Of a stretch of 64,000 nt of DNA, positions 33,748 to 46,235 are shown in pieces. Each line of letters begins with the position of its first letter. The first letter of the stretch is position 1. Source of the stretch: Stomorhina lunata. Taxonomy: Eukaryota > Arthropoda > Insecta > Diptera > Rhiniidae. The stretch is from positions 79,851,995-79,915,994 of the forward strand of contig OW121743.1 in NCBI GenBank assembly GCA_933228675.1, given 5' to 3'. The notes below the pieces were generated by a model, which was not told the origin of the DNA, ran no database searches, and saw only the letters and a program-made list of their open reading frames with translations. The translations under genes and the position numbers were made by a program.

Positions 33748-34841
33748 CTATAAAAAATATTGCCTGTGAATATTTCTATAGAAAATTTTGTCTGAAAAGC
33801 TTTAAAAGAAAATTTTTTTCTTTAAATTTTTCTATAGAAAATTTTCTCGGTAAATTTTTCTATAAAAAATTTTGTCCGAAAATTTTTCTAAAGAAAATTT
33901 TTCTAAAGAAAATTTTTCTACAAAAAATTTTTCTAAAGAAAATTTTTCTACAAAAAATTTTTCTAAAGAAAATTTTTCTACAAAAAATTTTGTCTGCAAA
34001 ATTTTTCGATAAAAAATTTTGTCTACAAAATTTTTTGATAGAAAATTTTGTCTATAAGTTTTTCTATAGAAAATTTTGTTTGTATATTTTTCTATAGAAA
34101 ATTTTGTTCGCAAATTTTTCTTTACAAAATTTTGTCTGTAAAATTTTCTTTAGAAAATTTTGTCTGTAAATTTTTCTTTAGAAAATTTTGTCTGTAAATT
34201 TTTCTTTAGAAAATTTTGTCTGTAAATTTTTCTTTAGAAAATTTTGTCTGTAAATTTTTCTATATAAAAATGTATCTGTAAATTTTGGTACAGAAAATTT
34301 TGTCTGTAAATTTTTCTATAGAAATTTTTGTCCGTTAATTTTTCTATAGAAGATTTTGTCTATAAATTTTTCCATAGAAGATTTGGTCTGTAAAATCTTG
34401 AGAAAAATTTGTCTGTAAATTTTTTCTATACAAAATTTTGTCTGTAAATTTTACTATAGAAAATTTTGTCTGTAAGTTTTTCTATAAAAATTTTTTTCCG
34501 TAAATTTTTCTTACAAACATTTTTTCTGTAAATTTTTCTTTAGAAAATTTTGTCTGTTAATTTTTCTATAGAACATTTTTTCTGTAAATTTTTCTACAGA
34601 AAATATTTTCTGTAAATTTTTTATAAAAAATTTTATCTGTAATTTTATCTATAAAAAATTTTGTCTTAAAAATTTTTCAAAAGAAAATTTTGTTTGTAGT
34701 TTTTCTGTAAAAAATTTTGTAAATTTTTCTATAGAAAATTTTTTCGTAAAATTTTCTACAGAAAATTTTCTTTGTAAATTTTTCTATAGAAAATTTATTC
34801 GTTAAATATTTCTATAGAAATTTTTTTCTGCAAAATTTTCT
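33748..34841 (+). repeat. 28-bp minisatellite array F
   Basis: About 39 copies of a 28-bp unit with core TTTTCTATAGAAAA or TTTTCTTTAGAAAA and linker TTTGTCTGTAA. The CTATAG form is a 14-bp palindrome also found at the core of the array at 63.5 kb; the CTTTAG form links it to the GATC arrays at 50-62 kb. Confidence 0.92.
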
Positions 34842-34890
34842 AAAAGTCTTATACTAAGACTAAGAAGTATTGTACTTAGACTTATCTCTA
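34842..34890 (+). repeat. Isolated seed of the 21-bp family
   Basis: AAAAGTCTTATACTAAGACT lies directly against the end of array F, followed by a decayed second copy. The full 21-bp array starts 2.4 kb downstream. Confidence 0.75.
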
Positions 34891-34944
34891 AAGACTAACT
34901 TTGAAAACCGTTTAAGCAAAGACTCTTTAATATAAAGATGTTGA

Positions 34945-36057
34945 ACTTCCATACATTGATTTGCCGTATGGTCGTTTTGAAAAGTCCCATAAAAAATCGT
35001 TTTAACTCTAATTCGGAAAGAACTAATGAAGACGATTATCCAATGAGAGAAAACATACGCACTTGCTCATGAAATGTATGTTTGTTGTTTTCCATTGTTA
35101 TTTATACACTTTAACGTCACTTTTGACAGAAAAAATGCAATATCTTTATATTATAGAGTATTTGCTGCTACTACTACTCATTTCATTTACAAATCCATTA
35201 GTAAATTTTTAAATTTTGTATCTAAAGATTACAAAAACTTTATCCTATTTGAAAGCTTAAAAAACCGGAAACTTTTTAAAACACTCAATTTCCTTTTAGG
35301 ATCTTTTTAGCTTTCTGACATAATTATCCGCAAATATAACGCACAAACGACAACTTTACTTAAAAAATTCTTTCTGGCTCTAAAGCTTTTAGATCTTTTG
35401 ACTGAAAGGTTTATTATCATATAGTTTTGAGCGTTCTTGTCAACACGACAGTCAACAGACTGACTTAACTGGTTGGTAAAGTGTTTATTTTTAGCATAAA
35501 TAAATTTTGCACAAACAATTTTTTTCTGCTTTTGAATTTTATTGAAATTTTGAGTTCATTGTCATATGTCAAAGCATTAAGACTCATTGGCAAAAAATGC
35601 GTTTAAGGCGTATAGTTTTTTTTTTAAAACACATAGACATAAGTGCATATGTGATTTTTGCAATAACCCATTAAACATTTTTTTGAGAATATTAAAAGTA
35701 TGTAACCAACTTTCGTTCAGCTTCAGTGTTTTTAACGCAAGTATTGGAAAAAAGTGGTTTGTGATATAAATCGGCTTCGTTTGATAGAAAATAGGATCAT
35801 ATTAGCTTGGTTTGAAGCAAAGACTCTATTATATACATTTGTTTTCTGTAAAAAGGAAATTAAAGTGGATAAAAAACTATTAAAAACCCATAAACGCACA
35901 AACAAACATAGATTTCTTGAGCACGTGTGCGTGCCTTAGCTTTCTCTCATTGGATAACCGTCTCCATTAGTTGTTTCCGAATTAGAGTAAAAGCCGTAAG
36001 CCCTCTTTTTTATGGGACTTATCAAAAAGACAATACAGCAAATCAATGTATGGAAGT
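34945..36057. mobile_element. Inverted-repeat element, about 1.1 kb
   Basis: Left arm about 34945-35060 (ACTTCCATACATTGATTTGC inward) and right arm about 35938-36057 are inverted copies with scattered differences. Both contain TCTCATTGGATAA and TTCCGAATTAGAGT on the appropriate strand. The 880-bp interior has short frames only (60-78 codons) and no recognisable transposase. A MITE-like or fold-back element is likely. A fragment of the arm recurs at 37154-37190. Confidence 0.65.
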
Positions 36058-37263
36058 CTTTGCCTGATGTTATCTACATGTCCATTAAAATTAGTACAAA
36101 TTCATGTTAATAGACTATAATTTATTCAGGCAATTATATTCTTGCTAGGCAAAAAATTTGTTTAGGATTTGAATTTTTTATATTTTCAGAAACAGTCCGA
36201 CAAAATATAAAAAAAAATTCAGCTTAAGTTATATATCGTCAAACAAAACAACAGACTATTGTCAGACAGTCGTATAAAAGTCAGGTTTAAGCCAATAGCA
36301 ATAGTGAACATTTTTTGGCCTAAGCTTTTAGAAAAATCTTATGTATATTATAGATTATTAGATATACAAATATGTTCTACTAGTTTCGAACATGTCGCGG
36401 AAAAATGTTCCCTTGGCTTTACAAGTACTTATCACGTTTTGTGTGTGTGTTGGTGTATATGTAAATTTAAATGTAATTTTAAAATTTTATTTTAATGAAA
36501 TCTTTATGATTTTTAAATGTTTGTTTGAGTCACACAAGACTAAAAGCCCTCTAGTGCATCAAGACTGAAAAGGAAAACTTTTGTAAAGAAGAGTCGTCAT
36601 TGCTTTGATTTTCTGGGCAGACATAATGATTTTTACATTATACGAGTCGGTATAAATTTTATGCACTTTAAAGTTTAATTCGTTTTGTTCAGTTTTCGAG
36701 TTCGTATGTTACAAATTATGCCTAGAGTTTTCGTTTATTTCCTCTATTTTAATCATTTGTTTGAGCTTCAGGGGAAGAAGTTTATGCTGTTTTTGGCAGG
36801 TTTTTAAATTTTGCAAATATTTAATTATGGCTTTAAGGAAAAATTTTGATTAAAACTGAGTACTTACTTAGTCAGTAAAGGGTGTAAGTATGAATCGACC
36901 ACAATATATAAATATAAAGCAAATGTTACTGTCAAACATACCAAAATTCAGAACTGATCAATATTTCTTTAATTGAAAATTGTTTTTAGCAAAAAAAAAA
37001 AGCTCATTTCTGCGTGAATCAGTCAAATTACCACATTTGGTCTAAAATTTAGTAACACATCCCTAAAAACACAATATTTGGTGTGGATAAGGGGTCGGTT
37101 GCTTCATTGGACCTTACTTTTTTTCAAGACGACACGTGTATGAACCTTCGCTTCCTCTCATTGGATAATCGTCTCCATTAGTTGTTTCCGTGAGATAATT
37201 ATCTATATTTATTCGTGAGATATTTACGTGTAAATTCTAATACTAAACATTTTTAAAGGTCTT
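36058..37263. other. AT-rich unique DNA
   Basis: Unique except for 37154-37190 (CTCTCATTGGATAATCGTCT...), a third copy of the inverted-repeat arm. The 78-codon frame at 36259 lacks an ATG start and any motif. Confidence 0.5.
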
Positions 37264-39075
37264 ACACCAAAATTTAAAACTCTTATACTAAGTCTTATAC
37301 TCAGACTCAAAAGTGTTATACTAAGACATTAACGTTTTATACTAAGACTTAAAAGTCGTAGTATAAAACGTTAATGTCTTATACTACGACTTAAAAGTGT
37401 TATATCTAGGTGTTAACCTAAATGTCTTATACAAAAGTCGTATACTGACACTTAAAAGTCTTATACTAGGACCTCCATGGGTTATACAAAGACTTTAAAG
37501 TATTACACTAATACCAGTCTTACACTTATACCAAGTCTTATGCAAACACTTATAAGTCTTATACAAAGACTGAAAAGTCTTATACTTAGACTTAAAGCTC
37601 TTATACTTAGACTAAAAAGTCTTATACTAACACTTAAAAGTCTTATAACAAGACTTAAAAGTCTTATACTAACACTTAAAAGTCTTATAACAAGACTTAA
37701 AAGTCTTATACAAAAACTTAAAAGTCTTATACTATGACTTAAAAGTCTTATACTAATACTTAAAAGTCTTATACTAAGACTTAAAACTCTTATACTTAGA
37801 CTTAAAAGTTTATACTAAGACTTAAAACTCTTATACTAAGACTTACAAGTCTTATACTAATACTTAAAAGTGCTATACTAAAAATCTTATACTAAGACTA
37901 AGTCCTAAAAGTCTCATACTAAAACTTTAAAGTCTTATACCAAGACATAAAGGTTTTATACTAAGACTCAAAAGTCTTATACTACGACTAAAAAGTCTTA
38001 TACTAATACTTAAAACTCTTAAACTAGGATTTAAAAGTCTTATACTAAGATCAAGTCTTGTTCTAAAACTCAAAAACGTATACTAAGATTTAAAGTCTTA
38101 TACCAATACATAGAAGTCTTATACTATGACTTAAAAGTCTTATACTAAAATTTAAAAGTCTTATTCTAAGACCTAAAAGTCTTATACTAATACTTAAAAG
38201 TCTTAGACTAAGACTTGAAAGTCTTTTACTAAGACTTAAAAGTATTATACTTAAACTTAAAAGTCTTATACATACAAAGACTTCAAAGTCTTAAACTACG
38301 ACTAAAAAGTCTTATACTAATACTTAAAAGTCTTAAACTAGGACTTAAAAGTCTTAAACTAAGATCAAGTCTTGTTCTAAAACTCAAAAACTTATACTAA
38401 GACTTAAAGTCTTATACCAATACATAGAAGTCTTATACTATGACTTAAAAGTATATAAGATTTAAAAGTCTTATTCCAAGACCTAAAAGTCTTATGCTAA
38501 TACTTAAAAGTCTTATATTAAGACTTGAAAGTCTTATACTAAGACTTAGAGTCTTATACTTAAACTTAAAAGTCTTATACAAAGACTTGAAAGTCTTAAA
38601 CATACAAAGACTTAAAAGTCTTAAACATACTAAGACTTCAAAGTCTTATACTAATACTTAAAAGTCTTATGTTAAAACTTTAAAGTCTTATATTAATATG
38701 TAAGAGTCTTATACTAAGTCTTAAAAGTCTTATGCTAAGACTTAAAAGTCTTATACTAAGACCTAAAAGTCTTATACTAAGACTTAAAATTCTTATACTA
38801 AGAACCTAAAAGTTGTATACAAAACTTAAAGCTCTTATTCCAATATAGTCTTGTACACTTATAGTGTTATACCAAGTCCAAAGTCTTATACTAAGACTTA
38901 AACGACTTATACTAACCCGAAAAAGTATTATACTTACACTTATAAGTTTCATACTTAGACTTGTAAGTCTTATACTAATACTTAAATTCTTATACTAAGA
39001 ATCAAAAGTCATATATGTACTAAGACTCAAAAGTCTTATACTATGATACAAAATGAGTCTTAAAGTCTTTTACTT
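37264..39075 (+). repeat. 21-bp minisatellite array G
   Basis: About 86 copies of a 21-bp unit: the dyad AGTCTTATACTAAGACT (7-bp arms around TAC) plus a TAAA linker. A segment with AAGATCAAGTCTTGTTCTAA recurs at about 38046 and 38352, so higher-order duplication of roughly 305 bp has occurred. The 86-codon frame here is an artefact of a period divisible by three. Confidence 0.95.
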
Positions 39076-39209
39076 GAACTTAAATTAAATACCACGACTT
39101 AGTTTGATATAGCGTGAACTTTTCAGCAGCAAAATTGCGTTTGGCATTAAAATTGCATTAATGCGTTTTTGTAAATTTGTTTCAGCCATTAATCGACAAA
39201 AAGGCACTA

Positions 39210-40033
39210 CCCAGTAAGAACAGTGTCAAACGTTTGAAATATGATGACTTTTACGTTTGATATCAAACGTTTTTTTCAAACTTTTTTCAAACCTGAACAG
39301 ATGTTTGAGATTCACATTCATTTTCAAATGAGGGTTCATTTGAGAATAAACCTTTGAAAAATGATAGTTTCTCAAATTGAGAATAAAGGTTATTCTCAAA
39401 TCATCATCAAACCCTAAGATGATTTGAGAATAATTTGAAAAATGGTGTTATATAAATTTGATATCAAACCTTATTTCAAATTTTTTCAAACATTAAAAAA
39501 AATAATTTTATGTTAAAAAAATAATGTTTAAGATATTTTAATGGAATGGCATTGCATTTCAAAGAAATTCGTTATTTCTTTCGGGTTTTTTTTAAATTGA
39601 TCCATATTTGAATATAAAACCTTGCTTAAAAAATGTCAACATTAAAAATTCAATAATATTCATATGCATAAGTAAATTTTCTTTGTTTCTTGAATTTTTT
39701 TTTACCTAACAATAAAAAAATATATTTTAAGCAAAAGAATTCAAATATGATGCACCGTTTTCAAAAACAAAATAAACAAACTCCAAAATACAACGCCATT
39801 TTATTTACGTTCCACATGTAGATGATATCCACATTTGAAAAACCTTTGAGAATGAGGTTTGATAATGATTTGAGAATAAAGGCATTTCTCAATTTGAGAA
39901 TAAAGTCCCCTTTTTGTTGAGAACGCTATTATTCTCAAATCAGTATCAAATCAGTATCAAACGTTTGACCTTTGAAAAAAGATTTATTTTCAAATCATCC
40001 TCAATTTGAGAATAAACCTTTTTTCTTACTGGG
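39210..40033. mobile_element. MITE-like element with TA target
   Basis: Perfect 11-bp inverted ends CCCAGTAAGAA (39210-39220, complement at 40023-40033) flanked on both sides by TA, as for Tc1/mariner insertions. The 824-bp interior has no transposase. It is full of CAAACGTTTGA and TTTGAGAATAAA words in both orientations, forming long subterminal inverted repeats. Confidence 0.75.
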
Positions 40034-40603
40034 TATATACTATTAAACTCAAACATGTGTGTGGTAAATTTAACTTCAATTTCATGCGGGTTTCGGTTTT
40101 AGTGCATAAAATTTAAATGAATTTTTATTTCCACTTAATTCGCATTTAAACATAAATTTTAGCTCGACATGTTCAAGCATGATACCCAAAAGTTTTTTTT
40201 TAAAGTTTTACATACAAAAATTTATTTAATATGTATATAATTTGAAGCTTCAAAAAAAAACGTCATATTAACGAAAAATTTACTTGTGAACTTCCGTTAA
40301 TTTGAAATGCATTGTATGGAATATTTAAATAATTTTTGAAAATTACATAACGGTGTTAACACAAAAAAACCGGAGGGTAATTTGTGGTAGCGGACACATG
40401 TGACTTTATGTATAATTTTATTAAAGTTATCAAACAGCTATGATTTGAAAGCAATGAAGTTATATTTAATAAGACAGAATTTCGTGCTAAAGCTATTAAG
40501 TCTTAAGTTTGCATGACTTATACATAAACAGAAATTTCTTTAAAACACTTTATATAAGTGCGATGAGATCCTATTTATACCGGAATGCTTTTACAACAAA
40601 TAT
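40034..40603. other. AT-rich unique DNA
   Basis: Nothing recognised. Confidence 0.55.
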
Positions 40604-41471
40604 CCCAGCTAGCAATTTGGTGGTTGTTGACGATAATATCAGCAAAATGAGTCTTTTGGGATAGATGATCAAAACTGATTAACATAGATGATCAAAAACT
40701 GATTAATCATCTTGGTGATTCAAAAAAGATTCCAAAAAGACTCCTTAAAATGCTAAGAAAACGACTAATTTAAAAAAGCAAAAACAATTCATGCAAAATG
40801 TGTGCAGTCAAAATCTTATCGTGCAAACGATCCTAATACGATGTTATTTTAATCAGTTTGGTGATCAAAACAGACCACAAAAAGACTCAGAAAATACCTT
40901 GAAAGCAACTATTTGAAAGCAAAATGTGTGCAATCAGTTTGGTGATCAAAAAAGTGTACAAAGAGACTCATATACGCTTAGCGAGCGACTAGTTAAAAAT
41001 AGCACAAAAAATCTTGTCAAATGTACGCAATATAACTATTTTTAGGTGATACAAAAATGCCACAAAAAGACTCGTATCTCATGATGGGTGATGTGGCTTA
41101 GTTGGTTAGTACGCCGACTACTAAGCATAACATATCATATTCTTCAGTAGCCTAGGTTCGATCCTTGGTCTCGGCAACATCAATTTCTATAATTATTAAC
41201 GCAACTTCACTGTTCTAAAAATAGATATACTGTGTTGAGTAATAAAAAGCTTTATTTTTTTACAAATCTAGCAAAATGTTTGCAGTCATATTTTAATCAG
41301 CAAAACGAGTCATTAAAGAATCGTTTTGAAGAGTCGCATGAGGGGTACCATTTTCTCAGACAAAAATATCATTTTTGACTCATAAATGATATCACAAATG
41401 ATCATTTTAATCGTGCAGTGAAGTCAAAAAGACTCGTATTTGATTAAAATTTTCTAAAAATGCTAACTGGG
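40604..41471. mobile_element. MITE-like element, CCCAGYTAGCA ends
   Basis: Inverted ends CCCAGCTAGCA (40604-40614) and the complement of CCCAGTTAGCA (41461-41471), 10 of 11 matching. Inside are direct repeats of TGATCAAAA, AAAAAGACTC and AAAATGTGTGCAGTCA-like words. There is no transposase. AT lies on both sides and may be the target duplication. A tRNA-derived SINE has inserted inside it. Confidence 0.6.
41081..41262 (+). mobile_element. tRNA-derived SINE
   Basis: A-box TGGCTTAGTTGG (41094-41105) and B-box GGTTCGATCC (41155-41164) are close to consensus, and the T stem can pair. The acceptor stem does not pair and the anticodon arm is expanded, so it is not a functional tRNA. An unrelated body and an AT-rich tail (TAATAAAAAGC, then T run) follow. 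It interrupts the repeat pattern of the MITE around it. Confidence 0.6.
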
Positions 41472-42463
41472 ATCGCCCCAAAATGCAAATGTATTGCTTC
41501 GCTAGTTAGAAAGTGTGACAATTCTTTTTTAATGCCCATAAATGTCATTGAGTTGAGTCCATAAATTTTCATAAGCTAATAATCATGTGATCATTTATCT
41601 ATAAATAGAGCTTTTTTATAGAAATTTCGACCTTTTGCGCAATGCATGCATGTAAATAAATAATTTATCAGTTTTTTTTTTTTTTTTGCTTTATGCAATA
41701 ACCAACAATTAATAACTGCTAAACATTAAAAGAGAGTGAGAACTAGTTTTAAGTCAATATTCCCAAGTCAATATTCAACCAATAACTGTTTGAAGAATTT
41801 ATAGATTTCATTATTCGCTTGCAAAAAATACTTACGATATTTCTATAAAAACTAGTTGACCTTACTTTTGAAAAATTGTTATTTTTTTCCAAAAGAGAGA
41901 AACAAATTTGTAAGAAAAAAAAACAGAAACGTTTAACGTTAATCAAGTGGAAAACGTTAGCACCAATAAATTTAATATGAATATTTTTTAACTTCATAAC
42001 GCGCGAGTATGAGTAACTGAATATGTTTAAATTAAAAAAATGTTCAAGTATTGAATGTAGACAATTTTGAAAACAAAAAAAAAATATTTTTAATAAATGC
42101 ATTAAATACTTGTATTTATTGAAAAGAATTTTAATATTAATGCAAATATCTGAAAACATTAAATGAAACTACTTTTAAGCTTTAAATGTTAAAATATTAA
42201 CTGACCAAGCGTTTACTCGAGCATTTGGCGGTTGAATAAATAACCAGACAAGCCTTAAAGAGCATTTTTTAAATTATTATTGAAAAAAATATGTAAAGGA
42301 AATTGTGAAACCGATAATTCTAATTTGAAGTAAATTAAGAAAAATCAAAAGTATTTCAAAGCTTTAGTATTTCTTCTGATTGTAGACTCAAGTTTTACTT
42401 TAGCTAAGATTTGTAGGTTGATAAATAAAATTGCAAGTCTCAGTATTAAACAATAATTTCTAG
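41472..42463. other. AT-rich unique DNA
   Basis: Unique. It holds the minus-strand frame listed separately. Confidence 0.5.
41749..42159 (-). CDS. Hypothetical ORF, probably chance
   Basis: 136 codons from ATG, the longest frame outside the retrotransposon and repeats. The protein is dominated by F, I, K, N, L and S, as expected from AT-rich DNA, with no domain, signal peptide or clear start context. Its length is mildly unusual for 20-25% GC DNA. Confidence 0.12.
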   Translation of the reverse strand: MFSDICINIKILFNKYKYLMHLLKIFFFCFQNCLHSILEHFFNLNIFSYSYSRVMKLKNIHIKFIGANVFHLINVKRFCFFFLQICFSLLEKNNNFSKVRSTSFYRNIVSIFCKRIMKSINSSNSYWLNIDLGILT

Positions 42464-44463
42464 TTATTTAAGACTTTTTAATCTTAGTATAAGACCTTTA
42501 AGTTTTAGTATAAGACTTTAAAGTCATAGTATAAGACTTTTAAGTCTTAGTATAAGACTTTTAAGCTTTAGTATAAGATTTTATTTCTTAGTATAAGACT
42601 TTTAAGCTTTAGTATAAGATTTTATTTCTTAGTATAAGACTTTTAAGACTTAGTATAAGACTTTTAAGTCTTAGTAAAAAACTTTAAAATCTTAGTATAA
42701 GACTTTTAAGTCTTAGTATAAGACTTTTAAGTCTTAGTATAAGACTTTTAAGTCTTAGTATAAGACTTTTAAGTCTTAGTGTAAGACTTTTAAGTCTTAG
42801 TATAAGACTTTTAAGTCTTAGTATAAAACTTTTAAGTCTTAGTATAAGACTTTTAAGATTTTGTATAAAACTTTTACGTCTTTGTATAAGACTTTTAAGT
42901 CTTATATCTCAGTATTAGACTTTCATGTCTTAGTATAAGACTTTTAAGTCTTAGTATAAGACTTTTACGTCTTTCTATAAGACTTGTAAGACTTTGTATA
43001 AGACTTTTAAGTCTTAGTATAAGACTTTTAAGTCTTAGCATAAGAATTTTAAGTCTTTTATATCTCAGTATGAGACTTTCAGGTCTTAGTATAAGACGTT
43101 TAAGTCTTAGTATACGACTTTTAAGTCTCAGTATAAGACTTTTAAGTTTTAGTATAAGACTTCTAAAACTTGGTATATGACTTTTAATTCTTAGTATAAG
43201 ACTTCTTAGTCTAAGTATAAGACTTCTTAGTCTTAGTATAAGACTTTGAATTCTTACTATAAGACTTTCAAATCTTAGTATACGACTTTTAAGTCTAAGT
43301 ATAAGACTTTTAAGTCTTAGTATAAGACCTTTAATTTTTAGTATAAGACTTTTAAATTCTAAGATTTTTAAGTCTTAGTATCAGACTTTTAAGTCTTAGT
43401 AAAAGACCTTTTAGTCTTAGTATAAGACTATTAAGTTTTAGTATAAGACTTTTAAGTCTTAGTATAAGACTTTTAAGTCTTAGTATAAGATTTTTAAGTC
43501 TTAGTATAAGACTTTTAAGTCTTAGTATTAGACTTTTAAGACTTAGAGTATAAGACTTTAAAGACGTTGTATAAGACTTTTAAGTCTGAGTATAAGAGTG
43601 TTGAGTCTTAGTATAGGACTTTTAAGTCTTAGTGAAAGACTTTAAAATCTTAGTATAAGACTTTTAAGTCTTAGTATAAGACTTTTAAGTCTTTGTATAA
43701 GACTTCTAAGTCTTTGTGTAAGACTTCTAAGTCTTAGTATAAGACTTTCAGGTGTTAGTATAAGACATTTAAGTCTTAGAATAAGACTTTTAAGTCTTAG
43801 TATAAGACTTTTAAGTCTTAGTATAAGACTTCTCAGTCTTAGTATAAGACTTTGAATTCTTACTATAAGACATTTAAGTCTTAGTATAAGACTTTTAAGT
43901 CTTAGCGTAAGTCTTAGTATAAACTAATAATATAAGACTTTAAAGTCATAGTATAAGACTTTTAAGTTTATGTATATGGCTTTTAAGTCTTAGTCTTAAC
44001 TTTTTAAGTCAAAGTATAAGATTTTTAAGCCTTAGTATAAGACTTTTTAGTCTTAAAATAAGACTTTTAAGTCTTAGTATAAGACTTTTAATTCCTAGTA
44101 TAGGACTTTTAAGTCTTAGTATAAGACTTTTTAGTCTTAGTATAAGACTTTTAAGTCTTAGTATAACACTTTTAAGTCTTAGAATATGACTTTGAAGTCT
44201 TAGTATAAGACTTTTAAGTCTTATACTAAGATTTTTAAATCCTAGTATAAGACCTTTAAATCCTAGTATAAGACCTTTAAATCCTAGTATAAGACTTTTG
44301 AATCATAGTATAAGACTTTTAAGTCTTAGTATAAGACTTTAAAGTCTTAGTTTAGGACTTTTAAGTCTTAGTATAAGACTTTTAATCTTAGTATAAGACT
44401 TTTAAGTGTCAGTATAAGACTTTTAAGACTTAGTATAAGACTTTCAAGTCTTAGTATAAGTTC
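42464..44463 (-). repeat. 21-bp minisatellite array H (inverted)
   Basis: About 95 copies of the unit of array G in the opposite orientation (CTTTTAAGTCTTAGTATAAG on the plus strand). With array G it makes an inverted pair around about 3.4 kb holding the two MITE-like elements. Confidence 0.95.
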
Positions 44464-46235
44464 TAACTGTATCCATAGATCTAGTTGCAGCTAAGACTAG
44501 ACTCTTATTAAAGCTCTAGATCAGTGATGCCCACTATCAGTTAAGAATATTTGCGATAGCGGTAGTATCTGCGAATGAGTTTGTAAAAAAAACACGCCGT
44601 CGATGTAAAAGAAATAAAATTGACTGTAGTTCAAAAACCTTTAATAATGCGTCTGCTGAAATAATAAATTCATATTTTATTGGGACATATTTCTGATCCG
44701 ATTTTTGGCAAAAAGTCCTTTTTTTCCAAAGTATGTTCTTTTCGGAGCATTTATAAATTTAAAACAATTTGTGGGTGTATAATCCAATAGTCAAACTCAG
44801 TTCTCAAAACCTCCAAACCATCATAATTTGATTAAAATTATTTCAAATCTCACCCAATAAATCAGCTTTCTCTAAATCTATGTTGATGTTTTTCTAACTC
44901 CCAAAAGATGATAGTCAAAAAAAAATATTGAATTATTGAATTAAAACCTCCCAAAAAATGTTAACAAAAATTTTGACTTAAAGTTAATTTAATTTGAAAC
45001 AAAATGTGAGTGAATAGAAATCAAATATTGAATAGTGAATTTTTTTTTTTTTAATTTTTGGATATGAAAATATCTAGACTTTTACTTTTTTTATAGACGT
45101 AATATTTTCGTGTTTTGTTTGCTTCCTTAAGTTTTTTTTTTCTTTTAAGTTTTTCGATAATATTTAACATTAAACAAATATTGCGCAATATTGGACATGA
45201 AAAGAAGGCAGCAGCATATTGAAATTTTGAAGAGAGTTTGAAAGAAAAATAGAAATACAAATAAAAAACGAAATATGAAATACAAATTTTTGTAAAATTT
45301 TATCAATTCAAAAGATGATGATGATGAGGGTAATATTTGAATTGAATTAAAAATTGAAATTCTGCTAAATTCAAACAAAACTGGAAAAAATTGAGCAAAT
45401 TTGTTATCAGAACGACTCGTTTTGAATTTGCATCAAATGTTGAAATTTGTAGTTGTCATGCAAATCAATCATTTTTGGTTTTATTTTTTTTTTTTTGTTT
45501 TTCGGACATTAACAGAAAAAGGAAGTAAAAATTTTGAATTACTGATGAGTTTTAAACAATGATAAATTCAAATTAAAATTTTAAATTTAAATTTATTTCA
45601 TAGTTTTGAAAAAATCGTGATTATTTTACTTTAAAATTTAAATTTTTTTCTAACTACTTCAACGAAAATCTAAAGAAGCAAGTGTGTTTGTCATTTCTTC
45701 AAACTTGTTTTATTTCAAATCGTTTTCATGTTTAAATGTTTTAATGATGATGCTTCACACTACCATCACCACCATCGCCATCATCATCATTATCATCGTT
45801 ATAATCATCATTTATTCACTTGAATTTAAATAAATTATAAAATATTTTTGTTTTTGTCTGCTTTTAACCCTCCGACCATAGACCATATTTGTGGTGTTTT
45901 TGTATTGTCTGAATCTTGGGGACAAGTTTAGAAAAGATACATTTCGGAGATAAGTGTAAAGCATGTAGAGTTGATTTAGTTGTATCTTTTCTTTGTGCCA
46001 AAAAGTTGGTTTCCAAAACCCAGAACAAAACTAAACTTTACTACTAGACATTTCAAATATGTTGATGTCATTTTCAGCTGCTGTTAAATGGAACCAAAAA
46101 TAAATATTTCCTATTTTAGTCATGACAAAGAACATTTTGATGAGGTTCCATATAGAAAGTATTTTCTTGTTTAAATTAAATTTAGGATGATTGGAATATG
46201 TTATATGATATACTCGATGTCCTAAAGCAGACTGA
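44464..46235. other. AT-rich unique DNA with CAT microsatellite
   Basis: Mostly featureless. A CCATCA/CATCAT microsatellite lies at about 45761-45810. Short minus-strand frames near 45051-45378 and 46031-46258 have no motif. Confidence 0.55.

Noticed and set aside
33832..34113. 93-codon minus-strand frame with FVEKFSLEKF repeats
   Set aside because: Translation of the 28-bp satellite with small indels; not a protein.
37477..37737. 86-codon frame rich in LKSLI repeats
   Set aside because: The 21-bp unit is divisible by three, so one frame stays open by arithmetic. No start context or other evidence.
41081..41180. Functional tRNA gene
   Set aside because: A and B boxes are good, but the acceptor stem does not pair and the anticodon arm is abnormal; a SINE fits better.
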